Of a stretch of 64,000 nt of DNA, positions 28,298-38,356 are shown in pieces. Below the pieces are notes generated by a model. It had not been told where the DNA came from. It saw only the letters and a list, made by a program, of their open reading frames with translations, and ran no database searches. The stretch's first letter is position 1, and each line of letters begins with the position of its first letter. The position numbers and the translations under genes were made by a program. Source of the stretch: Acinetobacter lwoffii (GTDB lineage: Bacteria; Pseudomonadota; Gammaproteobacteria; Pseudomonadales; Moraxellaceae); NCBI RefSeq assembly GCF_019048525.1, contig NZ_CP077369.1:992001-1056000 (forward strand). The letters run 5' to 3'.

Positions 28298-29059
28298 CTA
28301 GGCGATATAATCCTGCTTGCGGGTGAAATCATCACAAAACAATGGATTTAAGGCACATTGTAATTCGTCAATCTGCTCTTCAGTGACATAACCTTTCGAT
28401 TTCAGATATTCCGCCACGCGATCATCACGCAGACTCAGGAAAGTCGCATCATAAACACCGAGATCGACAAATAGGGCTGCAGTTTCCAGACTGTTAAAAC
28501 GATCCAGATAAACTTCATTGTCATACATCAGGAAGACATGTTCGTCGCGCGTATTCGGGTCGACATGTAAACGCTGCGCCAGCTCATGTGGGCAGGTTTT
28601 GATAAATAACAGATCAGACAGCTCATCGAACTGGCTGGTGTCCAGGCAATCTTCTTCATTTTTGACCTTACCCAGCCAGGCCTTAAAGACCAGTACTGCG
28701 CCACCACGCAGCAACATGCTCCAGATCTGATGACGGGTTTTTGCCGGAAGATCCTCTGTTTCAGCTTCTAAAGACTGAATCAGCTTGTCTTCCTGTTCAG
28801 CAATCTTTTCAAAGAGGCCCAGACCTTGCGGCTTGTAGGCATAAGGTTCGAAGACATCAAAATGTAATTCATCAAAGACTTGCAGTGCCAGGGGGACTGC
28901 ACTCTGATACAGCGTTTCCAGTGCCTGATACTGGGCATCATTCAGCTTGCTGTATTTAAAGATCTGTGCCCAGTCAATGCTTGGCAATAAGGCGTTGGCG
29001 CCATATTGACGGTGAAACTGCTGGGTCTGATTCAGGCCCTGGTTTTGATCTATGTTCAT
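28298..29059 (-). CDS. Conserved hypothetical protein, 253 residues
   Basis: I do not recognise this family. The protein is soluble and acidic, with no signal peptide, TM helix or familiar motif. It is largely alpha-helical by appearance, with a conserved-looking WSMLLRGGAVLVFKAWLGK segment (about 132-150) and a C-terminal FLSLRDDRVAEYLKSKGYVTEEQIDEL. The start at 29059 has GGAG 8 bases upstream; longer starts lack one. It sits between crbR and crbS, and a TACGACTAAAG box lies 118 bases upstream, so it may belong to the acetate regulon. Confidence 0.75.
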   Translation of the reverse strand: MNIDQNQGLNQTQQFHRQYGANALLPSIDWAQIFKYSKLNDAQYQALETLYQSAVPLALQVFDELHFDVFEPYAYKPQGLGLFEKIAEQEDKLIQSLEAETEDLPAKTRHQIWSMLLRGGAVLVFKAWLGKVKNEEDCLDTSQFDELSDLLFIKTCPHELAQRLHVDPNTRDEHVFLMYDNEVYLDRFNSLETAALFVDLGVYDATFLSLRDDRVAEYLKSKGYVTEEQIDELQCALNPLFCDDFTRKQDYIA

Positions 29060-29176
29060 GTGAAGAACTCCGATATGCAGAAATAGATCAGCGACCAAAA
29101 AATTAAGGCTGCATGAGATGGGAACTGATCGTTTCTTATTCCTCTATTTTTAGAGCCAAGTGCAAGGGATAAAAAA

Positions 29177-29187
29177 TACGACTAAAG
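29177..29187 (+). promoter_or_regulatory. Candidate CrbR-type box upstream of the hypothetical gene at 28298
   Basis: TACGACTAAAG matches the acs box at 10 of 11 positions. It reads on the strand opposite to the gene it precedes. Confidence 0.35.
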
Positions 29188-29414
29188 TTATAGTAGTGGA
29201 AAATTACTCTTTAATTTTTATTAAAAACAATAAGATAATTAATTGTAACTAAGTGTACACATGTACATTAATACATTCGTCAGTTTTTGCCATAGTGAAT
29301 TAAAAAATGAGCATTTTGGTCAATTTATTCAGCTGTATTTTCGGCATATTTGCTGCTTTTAGCACATTAGAATAAATTTTATGCAACCTAGGTAAGTTTA
29401 TGTGGCAGTTGAGT

Positions 29415-29452
29415 ATAAAAAATGCCCACTTCAGGGTCTGAAATGGGCATTG
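29415..29452 (-). terminator. Terminator of crbS
   Basis: On the minus strand AATGCCCATTTCA and TGAAGTGGGCATT pair with one G-U and run into six T. It lies 17 bases after the crbS stop. Confidence 0.88.
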
Positions 29453-29469
29453 ATCAGATCGTTATCTAT

Positions 29470-32400
29470 TTAGGAGTCGGAAATCTTCAGTCCAGATAAC
29501 CATGAACGTAATGATGCCGGTTTCAGTGGTTTTTTTAGCAGAACAATGTTCAGCTCTTTCAGACGTTGCGGCAATTCCGGATCGGAATCGGCGGTAATCA
29601 GGGCGACCGGAATATCCTTCGAACGATGTTCCAGAATGAAATCCAGACCGATCTTGTCCTGATTCAGATGTTGATCCACCAGCCAGACCTGAATATTTTC
29701 CTGCTGAATCAGCATGGCTGCTTGCTCAGGTTCAGTGGCTTTAAACACCTGATAACCCCATTTGGTCAATAAGGTCGACATGCCTTCCAGAATGGTTTCA
29801 TCATTATCCAGACATAGAATCTTAAAGGCTTTGCTCTTTAAAGGTACGGCCTGAACCGGTGCTGCGACCACTTTCGGTGCTTCGATCACAGGCACTTCAA
29901 TCATAAAGCAGGAACCTTTACCCAGCGCAGAAGACACATGCACCGGATAGTCCAGCATGCTGGTCATACGTTGTACGATCGCCAGACCCAAACCTAGACC
30001 CTGTTCACCCCAAGGAGAGGTATGGCCGCAACGTTCAAACTCCTGAAACAGCTTGATGCGCTGTTCTTCGGCAATGCCGGGTCCGGTATCCCAGACGCCA
30101 ATGCGGATATGATTTGGTCTGCTACTCGAACGTAATACACCCACCACCACTTTACCTTTGGCGGTATAACGCAGCGCATTGCTGACAAAGTTCTGGATAA
30201 TTCGACGAATCCATTGCGGATCGGTATCAATCCAGAATTGCGCATCATGTACACTGAACTTGATGCCACGCTGTGCAGCGATGGATTTGAACTGGAGTTC
30301 CAGATCGCTGAGCAGGTCATGCAGCGGATAAGCCTGACGTTTCGGCTGAATGGTGCCGCCTTCCAGTCGGGCAATGTCCAGCAGGGCAGACAGCATGCTT
30401 TCTGCACCATGCAGAGCACGATCCAGTTGCTGCAAGGTCTTGCGGTCTTCGTCATTTTGCACGCTTTGTTCGAGTGCGGTACTGAACAGACGCGCAGCAT
30501 GCATCGGCTGCAACAGGTCATGACTGGCCGCTGCAATGAAGCGGCTTTTCGACATATTGGCTTTATCGGCCTGTTCACGGGCCAGTTGCTGCTCAGACAA
30601 GGCATCGGCGAGCTGCTGGGTACGGTCTTGCACCCGGGCTTCAAGCACGGCTTCATTTTCACGGAAGGCGGTAATGTCTGCGAAGGTCGTTACGAAACCG
30701 CCACCTTCGATCGGATTGCCGCGCATCTGAATGACACGGCCATCTTTACGAATCCGTTCAAATTCATGGGCACTGCCGACCTGCATCCAGTGAATCCGCT
30801 TACGGACATGTTCTTCGACCGAGCCCGGGCCACATTCACCACGTTCAGCGTTATAACGGATCAGGTCTGCGATCGGACAGCCGACATAGACAATATCGGT
30901 CGGATAATCGAACAGTTTCAGATACTGATTGTTCCAGGCCACCAGACACATGTTTTCATCGACTACGCTGACCCCTTGGGTCATGTGATCAATCATGGTC
31001 ATGATCAGGTTCTGATTAAAGCGTTGCCATTGCGAGGCCTGATCGAGAATATTGGCGACCTGACCCAATGCCAAACCATTATTAACCATAGCTGTGGTCA
31101 ACAGGGTACGTGCCGAAGCTGCCCCAATAGTTCCCGCCAGATACTGTTCGGTGAAACGCCACCACATGCCATTGGCACTGCTGTTTTCATTCAGCTCAAC
31201 ACTATTTTGGGTACAGAATTGCTGGAAAGCGCGTGTGGTTGGGCCTTCACCAGTAATCCGTTTCGCCAGAGTAATCAGATCGCCGACTTTTAAACGGGCG
31301 ACATCCTGATGCGAATAGCTGACCTCGGTTGAAGGGCTCTGCGAGGGTAGTGGCTTGGTTTCATAATAGAAGAAACTTTCGGCTTGAATCTGTTCGGCAA
31401 TACTCGGCCGGAAAATACGGGAAATCCAGATATACAGCAGGGTGTTTAAGCCCAGTGCCCAAACTACTCCATGGGTCAGCGGATCAAAAGACTCAAAACC
31501 GATCAGGGCTTCCGGTCTTAACCAGTTCCAGCCAAAAGGCCCTTGATTCAGCAAGCTTTGGCTAAAGCTGCTATAGGCTTCTGGCAGGCTTCGCAAAATG
31601 GTTGGAAACAGCAGGGTATAAGCCCACAAGGCAAAACCGGTCAGGAGTCCAGCATAGACACCCTGTTTACTACCGCCACGCCAGTACAGGCCACCGATCA
31701 GGGCAGGGGCGAATTGTGCCACCGCACTAAATGCCAACAGACCAAAAACCGAGAGCTGGTCAATATCATTAAAGAAGTTGAAGAACAGGAAGCCCATCAA
31801 CATCACGCCCAGGATACACACCCGGCGGGTAAATTTCAGCACTAGCGGCAAGCGTTTATCATGCCGGGAAATCAGTTTTAAACGCCACAGCGCCGGCATG
31901 ATCAGGTCATTGCTGAGCATGATCGACAGTGCCACTGAAGACACCAGCAGCATCCCGGTAGAGGCAGAAAAACCACCCAAGAAGGCTAATAAAGTGAGCC
32001 AGTCCTGATTATAGCTGAGTGGCAAGGACAGGACCGCCACATCCGGAATGGCCAGATATTGCGGTGCAGCATGTAGCGCCCAGCTGGCAATCGGAATAAT
32101 CGCCAGGGTAGTCAGAATCAAATAAACTGCAAACCAACGCCGCGCACCACGAATATGTTTTTCATCACGTAGCTCAACCACAGCTACATGGAACTGACGC
32201 GGCAGGCAGATAATGGCCAGTGCCGCCAGCAGGGTCTGAATCCAGAAACTTTGTGGTACGCCAAACAGTTGCACATCATGAAAAGTGGTACTGATATCGC
32301 TACTGATTTGTGCCAGATTTTCTGGTGCTTCAAACATAAAGAAACAGGCAACTGCCAGCAGGGCGAAGAGTTTGACAAAAGACTCAAATGCCACGGCCAG

Positions 32401-32961
32401 CATCAGGCCGCCATGCTGTTCAGTATTGGCAATCTGCCGGGTACCAAACATCATCGCCAGTATTGCCAGAACCCCAGTCAGAAACAGTACGCCATTGGTC
32501 GTGCCGGTTACACCTGCGGAAGGTTCCAGAATGACGGCGGCACTCAGGGCAATCGCGCGTAACTGCAAGGCCAGATAAGGCACAATCGCCACCACCGCCA
32601 GAATGGTTACCAGTGATGCCAGTGGACCACTTTTACCATAGCGTGCTGCGACAAAGTCAGCGATCGAAGAAATGGCATGATGTTGTCTCACTCGTCCCAG
32701 ACGGCGCCAGATATCATAGCCGACGGCAACGAAGAGCAGCGGACCCAGATAGATCGGCAGGAAAATAATCCCTTCACGTACCGCGGCACCCGTGGCGCCA
32801 TAAAAGGTCCAGGAGGAGCAGTACACTCCTAAAGTTAAACTAAACAATAGCATGCGCCCACGGGTACTCAGCCGGCTGGCATGTTTTTCCCCGTAGAAAG
32901 CGCAGATAAAGAGTAATGCGATATAGAGGGCGAGTACCCCTATGATGAGCCAACTGTTCAT
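29470..32961 (-). CDS. crbS: Sodium:solute symporter-linked hybrid histidine kinase, probable CrbS
   Basis: This 1163-residue membrane sensor fuses a PutP-like symporter domain (about 1-490, some 13 TM helices, ending near ISRIFRPSIAEQ) to a signalling module. Then come a PAS-like domain (about 645-745, VSVVDENMCLVAWNNQYLKLF), a coiled coil, HisKA with the H box FIAAASHDLLQPMHAARLF (His about 813), HATPase (NFVSNALRYT, VWDTGPGIAEEQ, GLGLGLAIVQRM) and a C-terminal receiver with Asp about 1094 (VWLVDQHLN). CrbS/CbrA/MxtR kinases have this architecture and control acetate or carbon use. It is divergent from yjcH-actP and 1.3 kb from crbR. CbrA is excluded by partner type: the neighbour is a LuxR, not an NtrC, regulator. 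Confidence 0.88.
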   Translation of the reverse strand: MNSWLIIGVLALYIALLFICAFYGEKHASRLSTRGRMLLFSLTLGVYCSSWTFYGATGAAVREGIIFLPIYLGPLLFVAVGYDIWRRLGRVRQHHAISSIADFVAARYGKSGPLASLVTILAVVAIVPYLALQLRAIALSAAVILEPSAGVTGTTNGVLFLTGVLAILAMMFGTRQIANTEQHGGLMLAVAFESFVKLFALLAVACFFMFEAPENLAQISSDISTTFHDVQLFGVPQSFWIQTLLAALAIICLPRQFHVAVVELRDEKHIRGARRWFAVYLILTTLAIIPIASWALHAAPQYLAIPDVAVLSLPLSYNQDWLTLLAFLGGFSASTGMLLVSSVALSIMLSNDLIMPALWRLKLISRHDKRLPLVLKFTRRVCILGVMLMGFLFFNFFNDIDQLSVFGLLAFSAVAQFAPALIGGLYWRGGSKQGVYAGLLTGFALWAYTLLFPTILRSLPEAYSSFSQSLLNQGPFGWNWLRPEALIGFESFDPLTHGVVWALGLNTLLYIWISRIFRPSIAEQIQAESFFYYETKPLPSQSPSTEVSYSHQDVARLKVGDLITLAKRITGEGPTTRAFQQFCTQNSVELNENSSANGMWWRFTEQYLAGTIGAASARTLLTTAMVNNGLALGQVANILDQASQWQRFNQNLIMTMIDHMTQGVSVVDENMCLVAWNNQYLKLFDYPTDIVYVGCPIADLIRYNAERGECGPGSVEEHVRKRIHWMQVGSAHEFERIRKDGRVIQMRGNPIEGGGFVTTFADITAFRENEAVLEARVQDRTQQLADALSEQQLAREQADKANMSKSRFIAAASHDLLQPMHAARLFSTALEQSVQNDEDRKTLQQLDRALHGAESMLSALLDIARLEGGTIQPKRQAYPLHDLLSDLELQFKSIAAQRGIKFSVHDAQFWIDTDPQWIRRIIQNFVSNALRYTAKGKVVVGVLRSSSRPNHIRIGVWDTGPGIAEEQRIKLFQEFERCGHTSPWGEQGLGLGLAIVQRMTSMLDYPVHVSSALGKGSCFMIEVPVIEAPKVVAAPVQAVPLKSKAFKILCLDNDETILEGMSTLLTKWGYQVFKATEPEQAAMLIQQENIQVWLVDQHLNQDKIGLDFILEHRSKDIPVALITADSDPELPQRLKELNIVLLKKPLKPASLRSWLSGLKISDS

Positions 32962-33035
32962 ATAGCCTGATGTGTACTGAGCATGCCGCTATGATAACGC
33001 ATCGTGAACGCTACAGTTTAAATTGATCATTTTTT

Positions 33036-33046
33036 AACGACCAAAG
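33036..33046 (+). promoter_or_regulatory. Candidate CrbR-type box between crbS and yjcH-actP
   Basis: AACGACCAAAG matches the acs box at 9 of 11 positions. It lies 98 bases before yjcH and 75 bases before crbS, so it could serve either. Confidence 0.4.
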
Positions 33047-33143
33047 TCTAAATTACAAACACCTACGATTATTGTTAATTTGCAACAGTGATAATTCGAA
33101 TTAAAAAATAGGCAGCCCAAGGTTGGGCTACAGGAGAGTAATT

Positions 33144-33476
33144 ATGGATGAGGTACAAGTAGATCGAATTCTACAAAATCCAAAATTCAAGGAAATGGTC
33201 CGCAAGAAAAGTACGCTCAGCTGGACGTTGACCGGCATTATGCTATTTGTCTATGTGGGTTTCATGTTGCTGGTTGGTTACAACAAAGAATTTCTACTGT
33301 CTTCAATTTCAGGTGGTGTGACCACGTGGGGTATTCCACTTGGTCTAGGTATCATTGTCCTGTCGTTTATCTTGTGTGGTGTGTATTCCTACATTGCCAA
33401 TAACAAACTTGATCAATTGACTGAAGAAGCAATCCGTGAAGTCGAAGCGATTGCGCATGAAAAAGGACACCACTAA
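33144..33476 (+). CDS. yjcH: DUF485 family membrane protein
   Basis: This 110-residue protein has two TM helices ([18 protein letters not shown] about 30-47 and [22 protein letters not shown] about 62-83) and a basic N-terminus. It is the usual partner of ActP in acs-yjcH-actP operons of E. coli. Its role beside acetate uptake is unresolved. ATG 33144 follows CAGGAGAG; the longer frame is not needed. One base separates its stop from the actP start, so the two are translationally coupled. Confidence 0.92.
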   Translation: MDEVQVDRILQNPKFKEMVRKKSTLSWTLTGIMLFVYVGFMLLVGYNKEFLLSSISGGVTTWGIPLGLGIIVLSFILCGVYSYIANNKLDQLTEEAIREVEAIAHEKGHH

Positions 33477-33477
33477 G

Positions 33478-35184
33478 ATGAAATGGAATTCTCTTATTGC
33501 CCTGGCGACCACGATAGTGGCTTCAGGCGTTGCATTCGCTGGTCCCGATCTGGGTGCAGCAGAACAGCAGGCGACCAACTGGCACGCGATTATCATGTTT
33601 GTGATTTTCGTAGGTGCTACGCTGTTTATTACCAAATGGGCAGCAAAACAAACCACCAATACCAAAGACTTCTATACTGCCGGTGGCGGTATTTCCGGTT
33701 TCCAGAATGGCCTGGCGATTGCCGGTGACTATATGTCAGCTGCATCGTTCCTGGGTATTTCCGCGATGGTATTCCTGTCCGGTTTTGATGGCTTGCTGTA
33801 TTCACTGGGTTTCATGGTGGGCTGGCCGATTGTATTGTTCCTGGTGGCAGAACGTCTGCGTAACCTGGGTAAATACAACCTGTCAGACGTAGTGTCTTTC
33901 CGCTTGCAGGAAAAACCGGTACGTACCTTGGCTGCTTTAAGTTCACTGGTTGTGGTCGCGTTCTATCTGATTGCACAGATGGTGGGTGCAGGTCAGCTGA
34001 TCAAACTTCTATTCGGTCTGAACTATAACATTGCAGTCGTGATCGTTGGCTTGTTGATGATGGCCTACGTGATGTTCGGCGGTATGTTGGCAACCACTTG
34101 GGTACAGATCATCAAGGCGGTGATGTTGCTGTCTGGTGCAACCTTTATGGCATTCATGGTTATGAAAGGTGTGGGCTTCAGCTTTACCAACATGTTTGAA
34201 CAGGCGATTGGTGTCTACTCAAAAGTACATGACTTGAGCCTGACAGATGCGACCAAAATCATGGGTCCGGGTAGTCTGGCATCTAATCCGATTGATGCGA
34301 TTTCTTTAGGTCTGGCATTGATGTTTGGTACCGCAGGTCTGCCACATATCCTGATGCGTTTCTTCACGGTAAAAGATGCCAAAGAAGCGCGTAAATCAGT
34401 CGTAGTTGCTACAGGTTTTATTGGTTATTTCTACCTATTAACCTTCATCATTGGTTTTGGTGCGATTCTATATGTATCGAACAACCCGCAATTCCTTGAT
34501 GTTGCGAAAATGGCTGTGACTGGCAAGCTGGAGCTGGTAGGTGGTAATAACATGGCGGCGGTGCACCTGTCTGATGCAGTGGGCGGCGACCTGTTCATGG
34601 GCTTCATTTCTGCAGTTGCATTTGCCACGATTCTTGCGGTCGTTGCTGGTTTGACCCTGTCAGGTGCTTCAGCAATTTCGCATGACTTGTATGCCAACGT
34701 TTTGAAGAAAGGCCAAACCACGCCTGAATCTGAACTACGTATGTCTAAAATCGCGACTTTAGGTCTTGCGATCTTCGCAATGATTCTCGGGATTTTGTTC
34801 GAAAAACAAAACGTAGCCTTCATGGTCGGTCTGGCATTCTCTGTTGCGGCATGTGCCAACTTCCCGGTACTGGTATTGTCTATGTTCTGGAAAGGCTTGA
34901 CGACACGTGGTGCCGTGATTGGTGGTGTTGCAGGTCTGGTAACCGCAGTAACCTTGATTGTGCTGTCTAAAGCAGTATGGGTCGATACTTTGGGTATTTC
35001 TGATACGCCAGTGAACCCGTTCAATGGTCCTGCAATCTTCGCGATGCCATTGTCATTCTTGTGCTGCTGGTTGTTCTCTGTGACGGATAATTCGGCACAG
35101 GCTCAGGCAGAACGCAAAGCCTTTGATGCCCAGTTTGTACGTTCACAAACCGGTATTGGTATCTCAGGCGCATCGGATCACTAA
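33478..35184 (+). CDS. actP: Cation/acetate symporter
   Basis: ActP imports acetate (and glycolate) with a cation. The 568-residue protein belongs to the sodium:solute symporter family. It has a cleavable-looking N-terminus ([19 protein letters not shown]), then [33 protein letters not shown] (read about 55-87, the SSS signature region) and about 13 TM helices. The start at 33478 has AAGGA upstream within yjcH; a 14-codon longer frame begins inside yjcH. It ends in a strong terminator. With acs and CrbS/CrbR it forms the acetate scavenging module. Confidence 0.94.
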   Translation: MKWNSLIALATTIVASGVAFAGPDLGAAEQQATNWHAIIMFVIFVGATLFITKWAAKQTTNTKDFYTAGGGISGFQNGLAIAGDYMSAASFLGISAMVFLSGFDGLLYSLGFMVGWPIVLFLVAERLRNLGKYNLSDVVSFRLQEKPVRTLAALSSLVVVAFYLIAQMVGAGQLIKLLFGLNYNIAVVIVGLLMMAYVMFGGMLATTWVQIIKAVMLLSGATFMAFMVMKGVGFSFTNMFEQAIGVYSKVHDLSLTDATKIMGPGSLASNPIDAISLGLALMFGTAGLPHILMRFFTVKDAKEARKSVVVATGFIGYFYLLTFIIGFGAILYVSNNPQFLDVAKMAVTGKLELVGGNNMAAVHLSDAVGGDLFMGFISAVAFATILAVVAGLTLSGASAISHDLYANVLKKGQTTPESELRMSKIATLGLAIFAMILGILFEKQNVAFMVGLAFSVAACANFPVLVLSMFWKGLTTRGAVIGGVAGLVTAVTLIVLSKAVWVDTLGISDTPVNPFNGPAIFAMPLSFLCCWLFSVTDNSAQAQAERKAFDAQFVRSQTGIGISGASDH

Positions 35185-35199
35185 GATCTGCGCTACGCT

Positions 35200-35225
35200 A
35201 AAAAAGCCCCGTCAGGGGCTTTTTT
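35200..35225 (+). terminator. Terminator of actP
   Basis: AAAAAGCCCC and GGGGCTTTTT pair around GTCA. Confidence 0.93.
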
Positions 35226-35428
35226 ATGGAGATATCATCAAGTTTTTTCTTTAGGATAAATGCCGTATTGCATTGAGCTGGCTGGATTTGTGCAGTGTTA
35301 TTTCAGTAATTTTCATACAAATCGTATATCTGCAAGTGGCTTTGAGCATGCTATGTTAAAAGCTGTTAACAATAACAATGTATTCCCTACATGAAGATAG
35401 TAACAAGAATAGCAACAAGAAGGGCATT

Positions 35429-36145
35429 ATGAAGCAATCTCTGCAGCAGTTCTGGAACAGCTTTACCCATTTGCCTTCGGCATGGCTGTTGTGCCTGCAA
35501 TTGCTGATCTTGCTCTTGTCGGTATTGAGTTATGGAAGCATGTCTTATCGGGCGGGAACCTGGGTACTGGGTGTTCTGGTTTTGCTGGTGATTGCCAGAG
35601 TCATTCGCCAGACTCCGATGTTTACCATTTTAGGACTCAGCTTTGTCGCCGGCGCAATTCTCTTTTCCTCCCTGATTGTGCTGGGACTGCGTTATACCTG
35701 GATCCATGTCACCGCCCACCTGTTTGAAGCTGGTGCTTATTTTAGTGCAGCCTATGGCCTACTGCGTTATATGTTTCATGACCGTTATCTGACCAAGGAT
35801 GAACTCTTTGCCGCTGGCGCAGTATTTACCTTGCTGGCCTGGGGCTTTGCCTTCCTCTACAGTATCTGTCAGCTGCTGGTGCCGTACAGCTTTTCAGACC
35901 CCGATCTGCAAGCCTATCAACCCTGGCTGGATCTGATTTTTCTTAGTTTCAGTGTGCAATCTGCAACAGGACTGTCTGATATCATGCCGGTCAGTCCGGT
36001 CGCACGGATGCTAGCCATTATCCAGATGTTTGTCGGGGTGATGTATCTGGCGCTGATTGTATCCCGCTTAATTGCCTTGCAATATATCGCACGTCTACCG
36101 CATAAAAAGAACGTGAAAAATAGAGAAAACCCGCCTGGGCAATGA
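35429..36145 (+). CDS. Six-TM ion-channel-like protein with a degenerate selectivity filter
   Basis: This 238-residue membrane protein has about six helices. Between the fifth (FTLLAWGFAFLYSICQLL) and the last (MLAIIQMFVGVMYLALIVSRLI) lies a pore-loop-like segment FLSFSVQSATGLSDIMPVSPVARM. The position, and the ending in aromatic/aliphatic plus Asp-Ile, match the Ion_trans_2 potassium channel fold. The filter TVGYGD is replaced by SATGLSD, so K+ selectivity is doubtful. ATG 35429 has AAGAAGGGC upstream; ATGs further 5' lack a ribosome-binding site. It stands alone between actP and the BCCT transporter. Confidence 0.72.
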   Translation: MKQSLQQFWNSFTHLPSAWLLCLQLLILLLSVLSYGSMSYRAGTWVLGVLVLLVIARVIRQTPMFTILGLSFVAGAILFSSLIVLGLRYTWIHVTAHLFEAGAYFSAAYGLLRYMFHDRYLTKDELFAAGAVFTLLAWGFAFLYSICQLLVPYSFSDPDLQAYQPWLDLIFLSFSVQSATGLSDIMPVSPVARMLAIIQMFVGVMYLALIVSRLIALQYIARLPHKKNVKNRENPPGQ

Positions 36146-36317
36146 GACTCATCCTTTTATTGTATTTGTTACAGTAACTTAACGGCTTTATTTTGTGTCA
36201 CATCCTAAAATAGCAGGAGATCTAGCTCCCATAGACTGAATCTGTCTGATCATTTTGACCTTACCAATAATTATTTGACGCTGTTTGTCGATCCAATTTT
36301 TAAAAAATGGAGGATGT

Positions 36318-38288
36318 ATGCCTTCCACAAAACCATCCTGTTTTGCCAATATCAATCCAAATGTTTTTATCAGTACTGTCGCCATTATTGCGATATTTTT
36401 AGCGTTGGTCGTATTTGCACCCGATGCTTTTTCAGTTTTTACCCAGCAACTGAACCAGTGGATTACCACGTCCTTTAGCTGGTTCTATGTATTGTCGGTG
36501 GCGATATTTATCATCCTTCTGGCTTATATTGCCCTGTCGGATATGGGCAAAATCAAACTGGGGCCCGAGCATAGTCAACCGAAATATAGCAGTGCCTCCT
36601 GGTTTGCGATGTTATTCACCGCAGGCATGGGGATTGGCCTGATGTTCTTTGGTGTGGCCGAACCGGTGATGCATTATGTTACGCCACCTGCCGGTGAACC
36701 GGAAACTGTACTGGCTGCACAACAATCTATGCGGGTCACCTTTTTCCACTGGGGCTTACATGCCTGGGCCATTTATACGCTGGTTGGCCTATCGCTAGCT
36801 TATTTTGCTTACCGGCATCAATTGCCTTTAAAAATTCGTTCGGCCTTGTATCCGCTGATTGGTCAAAAGATCTATGGACCGATTGGAGATGGCGTCGATA
36901 CCTTTGCCACCATTGGTACGGTATTTGGTGTCGCTACTACGCTTGGTTTCGGGGTGACCCAAATCAATTCAGGTTTGAACTATTTGTTTGGCATTGAACA
37001 GGCACCCAGTACTCAGGTCATTTTGATTATTGTGGTCAGTGCCATGGCGGCGACTTCCGTATTTTTTGGATTAGACAAAGGAATTAAACGTTTATCTGAA
37101 CTAAATTTGGTACTTGCACTGCTGTTGCTGATTTTTGTCTTTGTGGCAGGTCCGAGTATTTATCTGTTACAGACGACTATTCAGAATGCCGGCCAGTATG
37201 TTTCAAATCTGTTTAGCATGACCTTTAATCTGTATGCCTATCAGCCAAGTGGCTGGATTGGCGGCTGGACCATCATGTACTGGGCCTGGTGGATTTCCTG
37301 GTCGCCATTTGTCGGGATGTTCATTGCCCGGGTCTCGGAAGGGCGCAGTATTCGTGAATTTATCGTGGGTGTATTGCTGATTCCGACCGGATTTACCCTG
37401 ATCTGGATGGGTTTTATGGGCAATGCCGCGCTGTATAGCATTATGCATGAAGCCAATACCAGCTTGCTAGAAGCAGTTCAGCGTGATTCATCTGTGGCTC
37501 TATTCGAATTTTTAGCTAATCTGCCTTTTAGCTCAGTAACCAGTATCATTGCGACTTTACTAGTGATGCTGTTCTTTGTGACTTCTGCCGATTCAGGGGC
37601 ATTGGTGACTGATTATCTGACAGCAAAAAGTGAAAATTCACCGACCTGGCAGCGTCTATTCTGGACCGTGCTCATGGCTTTGTTAGCCATCATCCTCTTG
37701 CTGGCGGGTGGCTTAGAAGCCTTGCAATCGGCCACGATCATGAGCGCCTTGCCATTTACCTTCATTATGCTGCTGATGTGCTGGGGATTAATCAAAGCCT
37801 TACATCTGGATGTTACCAAAATGCATGCGCTGCAAGCCGCACGGATTACCCCGCGTGCGATCCAGAATCCGCGCAGCTGGCAACAGCGATTAGGCCTGAT
37901 TATGCATTATCCGCACACTCAGGAAGAGGTGCAGCAGTATATTCACAATACAGTGAATAAGGCATTTCTCAGCTTTCAAAGTGAATTGAAACGGCGCCGA
38001 TTACAAGTGGTGATTAGCCCGCTAGAAGACGGTATACAGCTCCGTGTTGATCATCAGGATGAAATTAATTTTATCTATCAGGTCAATGCCACTCAGACTT
38101 TAAGTCCAAGCTTTATGGCTGAACTGGAGAATGCGGGAGTAGATTCCTATCAGGCAGAAGTCTTTTTAAGAGAAGGTGGGCAGGGTTATGATGTGATGGA
38201 GTGGACGCAAGAAGATCTATTGCAGGATATCATTGATCAATATGAACGTCATTTGCACTTCTTAAGTCTGGTACGTACGCCTGAGTAA
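36318..38288 (+). CDS. BCCT-family betaine/choline/carnitine transporter (BetT-like)
   Basis: This 656-residue secondary transporter imports choline or betaine-type osmolytes with H+ or Na+. Twelve TM helices include the BCCT signature WTIMYWAWWISWSPFVGMFIARVSEG broken at about residues 316-340 and the early AMLFTAGMGIGLMFFGVAEP (about 96-115). A soluble C-terminal domain of about 150 residues follows, as in E. coli BetT, where it sets osmotic activation. ATG 36318 has GGAGG just upstream; the open frame from 36285 starts with TTG. bet genes are not adjacent. It ends in a terminator shared with porin 3. Confidence 0.88.
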   Translation: MPSTKPSCFANINPNVFISTVAIIAIFLALVVFAPDAFSVFTQQLNQWITTSFSWFYVLSVAIFIILLAYIALSDMGKIKLGPEHSQPKYSSASWFAMLFTAGMGIGLMFFGVAEPVMHYVTPPAGEPETVLAAQQSMRVTFFHWGLHAWAIYTLVGLSLAYFAYRHQLPLKIRSALYPLIGQKIYGPIGDGVDTFATIGTVFGVATTLGFGVTQINSGLNYLFGIEQAPSTQVILIIVVSAMAATSVFFGLDKGIKRLSELNLVLALLLLIFVFVAGPSIYLLQTTIQNAGQYVSNLFSMTFNLYAYQPSGWIGGWTIMYWAWWISWSPFVGMFIARVSEGRSIREFIVGVLLIPTGFTLIWMGFMGNAALYSIMHEANTSLLEAVQRDSSVALFEFLANLPFSSVTSIIATLLVMLFFVTSADSGALVTDYLTAKSENSPTWQRLFWTVLMALLAIILLLAGGLEALQSATIMSALPFTFIMLLMCWGLIKALHLDVTKMHALQAARITPRAIQNPRSWQQRLGLIMHYPHTQEEVQQYIHNTVNKAFLSFQSELKRRRLQVVISPLEDGIQLRVDHQDEINFIYQVNATQTLSPSFMAELENAGVDSYQAEVFLREGGQGYDVMEWTQEDLLQDIIDQYERHLHFLSLVRTPE

Positions 38289-38305
38289 ACAGAGTCATAA
38301 AACAA

Positions 38306-38336
38306 TAAAAAAGGACGCAATATGCGTCCTTTTTTG
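38306..38336 (+). terminator. Bidirectional terminator between the BCCT gene and porin 3
   Basis: AAAAAAGGACGCA and TGCGTCCTTTTTT pair around a 3-base loop; usable on both strands for the two convergent genes. Confidence 0.93.
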
Positions 38337-38356
38337 ATTCAGAATCTAATCAGAAA

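Larger units (their letters stand above)
29060..29469. other. 410-bp gene-free region between the hypothetical gene and crbS
   Basis: It contains the candidate CrbR box (29177-29187), AT-rich promoter-like sequence, a TGTACACATGTACA repeat of two TGTACA units near 29260, and the crbS terminator at its right end. No ORF is supported. Confidence 0.6.

Noticed and set aside
30214..31293. 359-codon ORF antisense to crbS
   Set aside because: Shadow of a conserved kinase gene. Long antisense frames are common opposite such codon usage, and the translation resembles no family.
34431..35024. 197-codon ORF antisense to actP
   Set aside because: Typical Thr/Ala/Pro-rich shadow of a membrane-protein gene.
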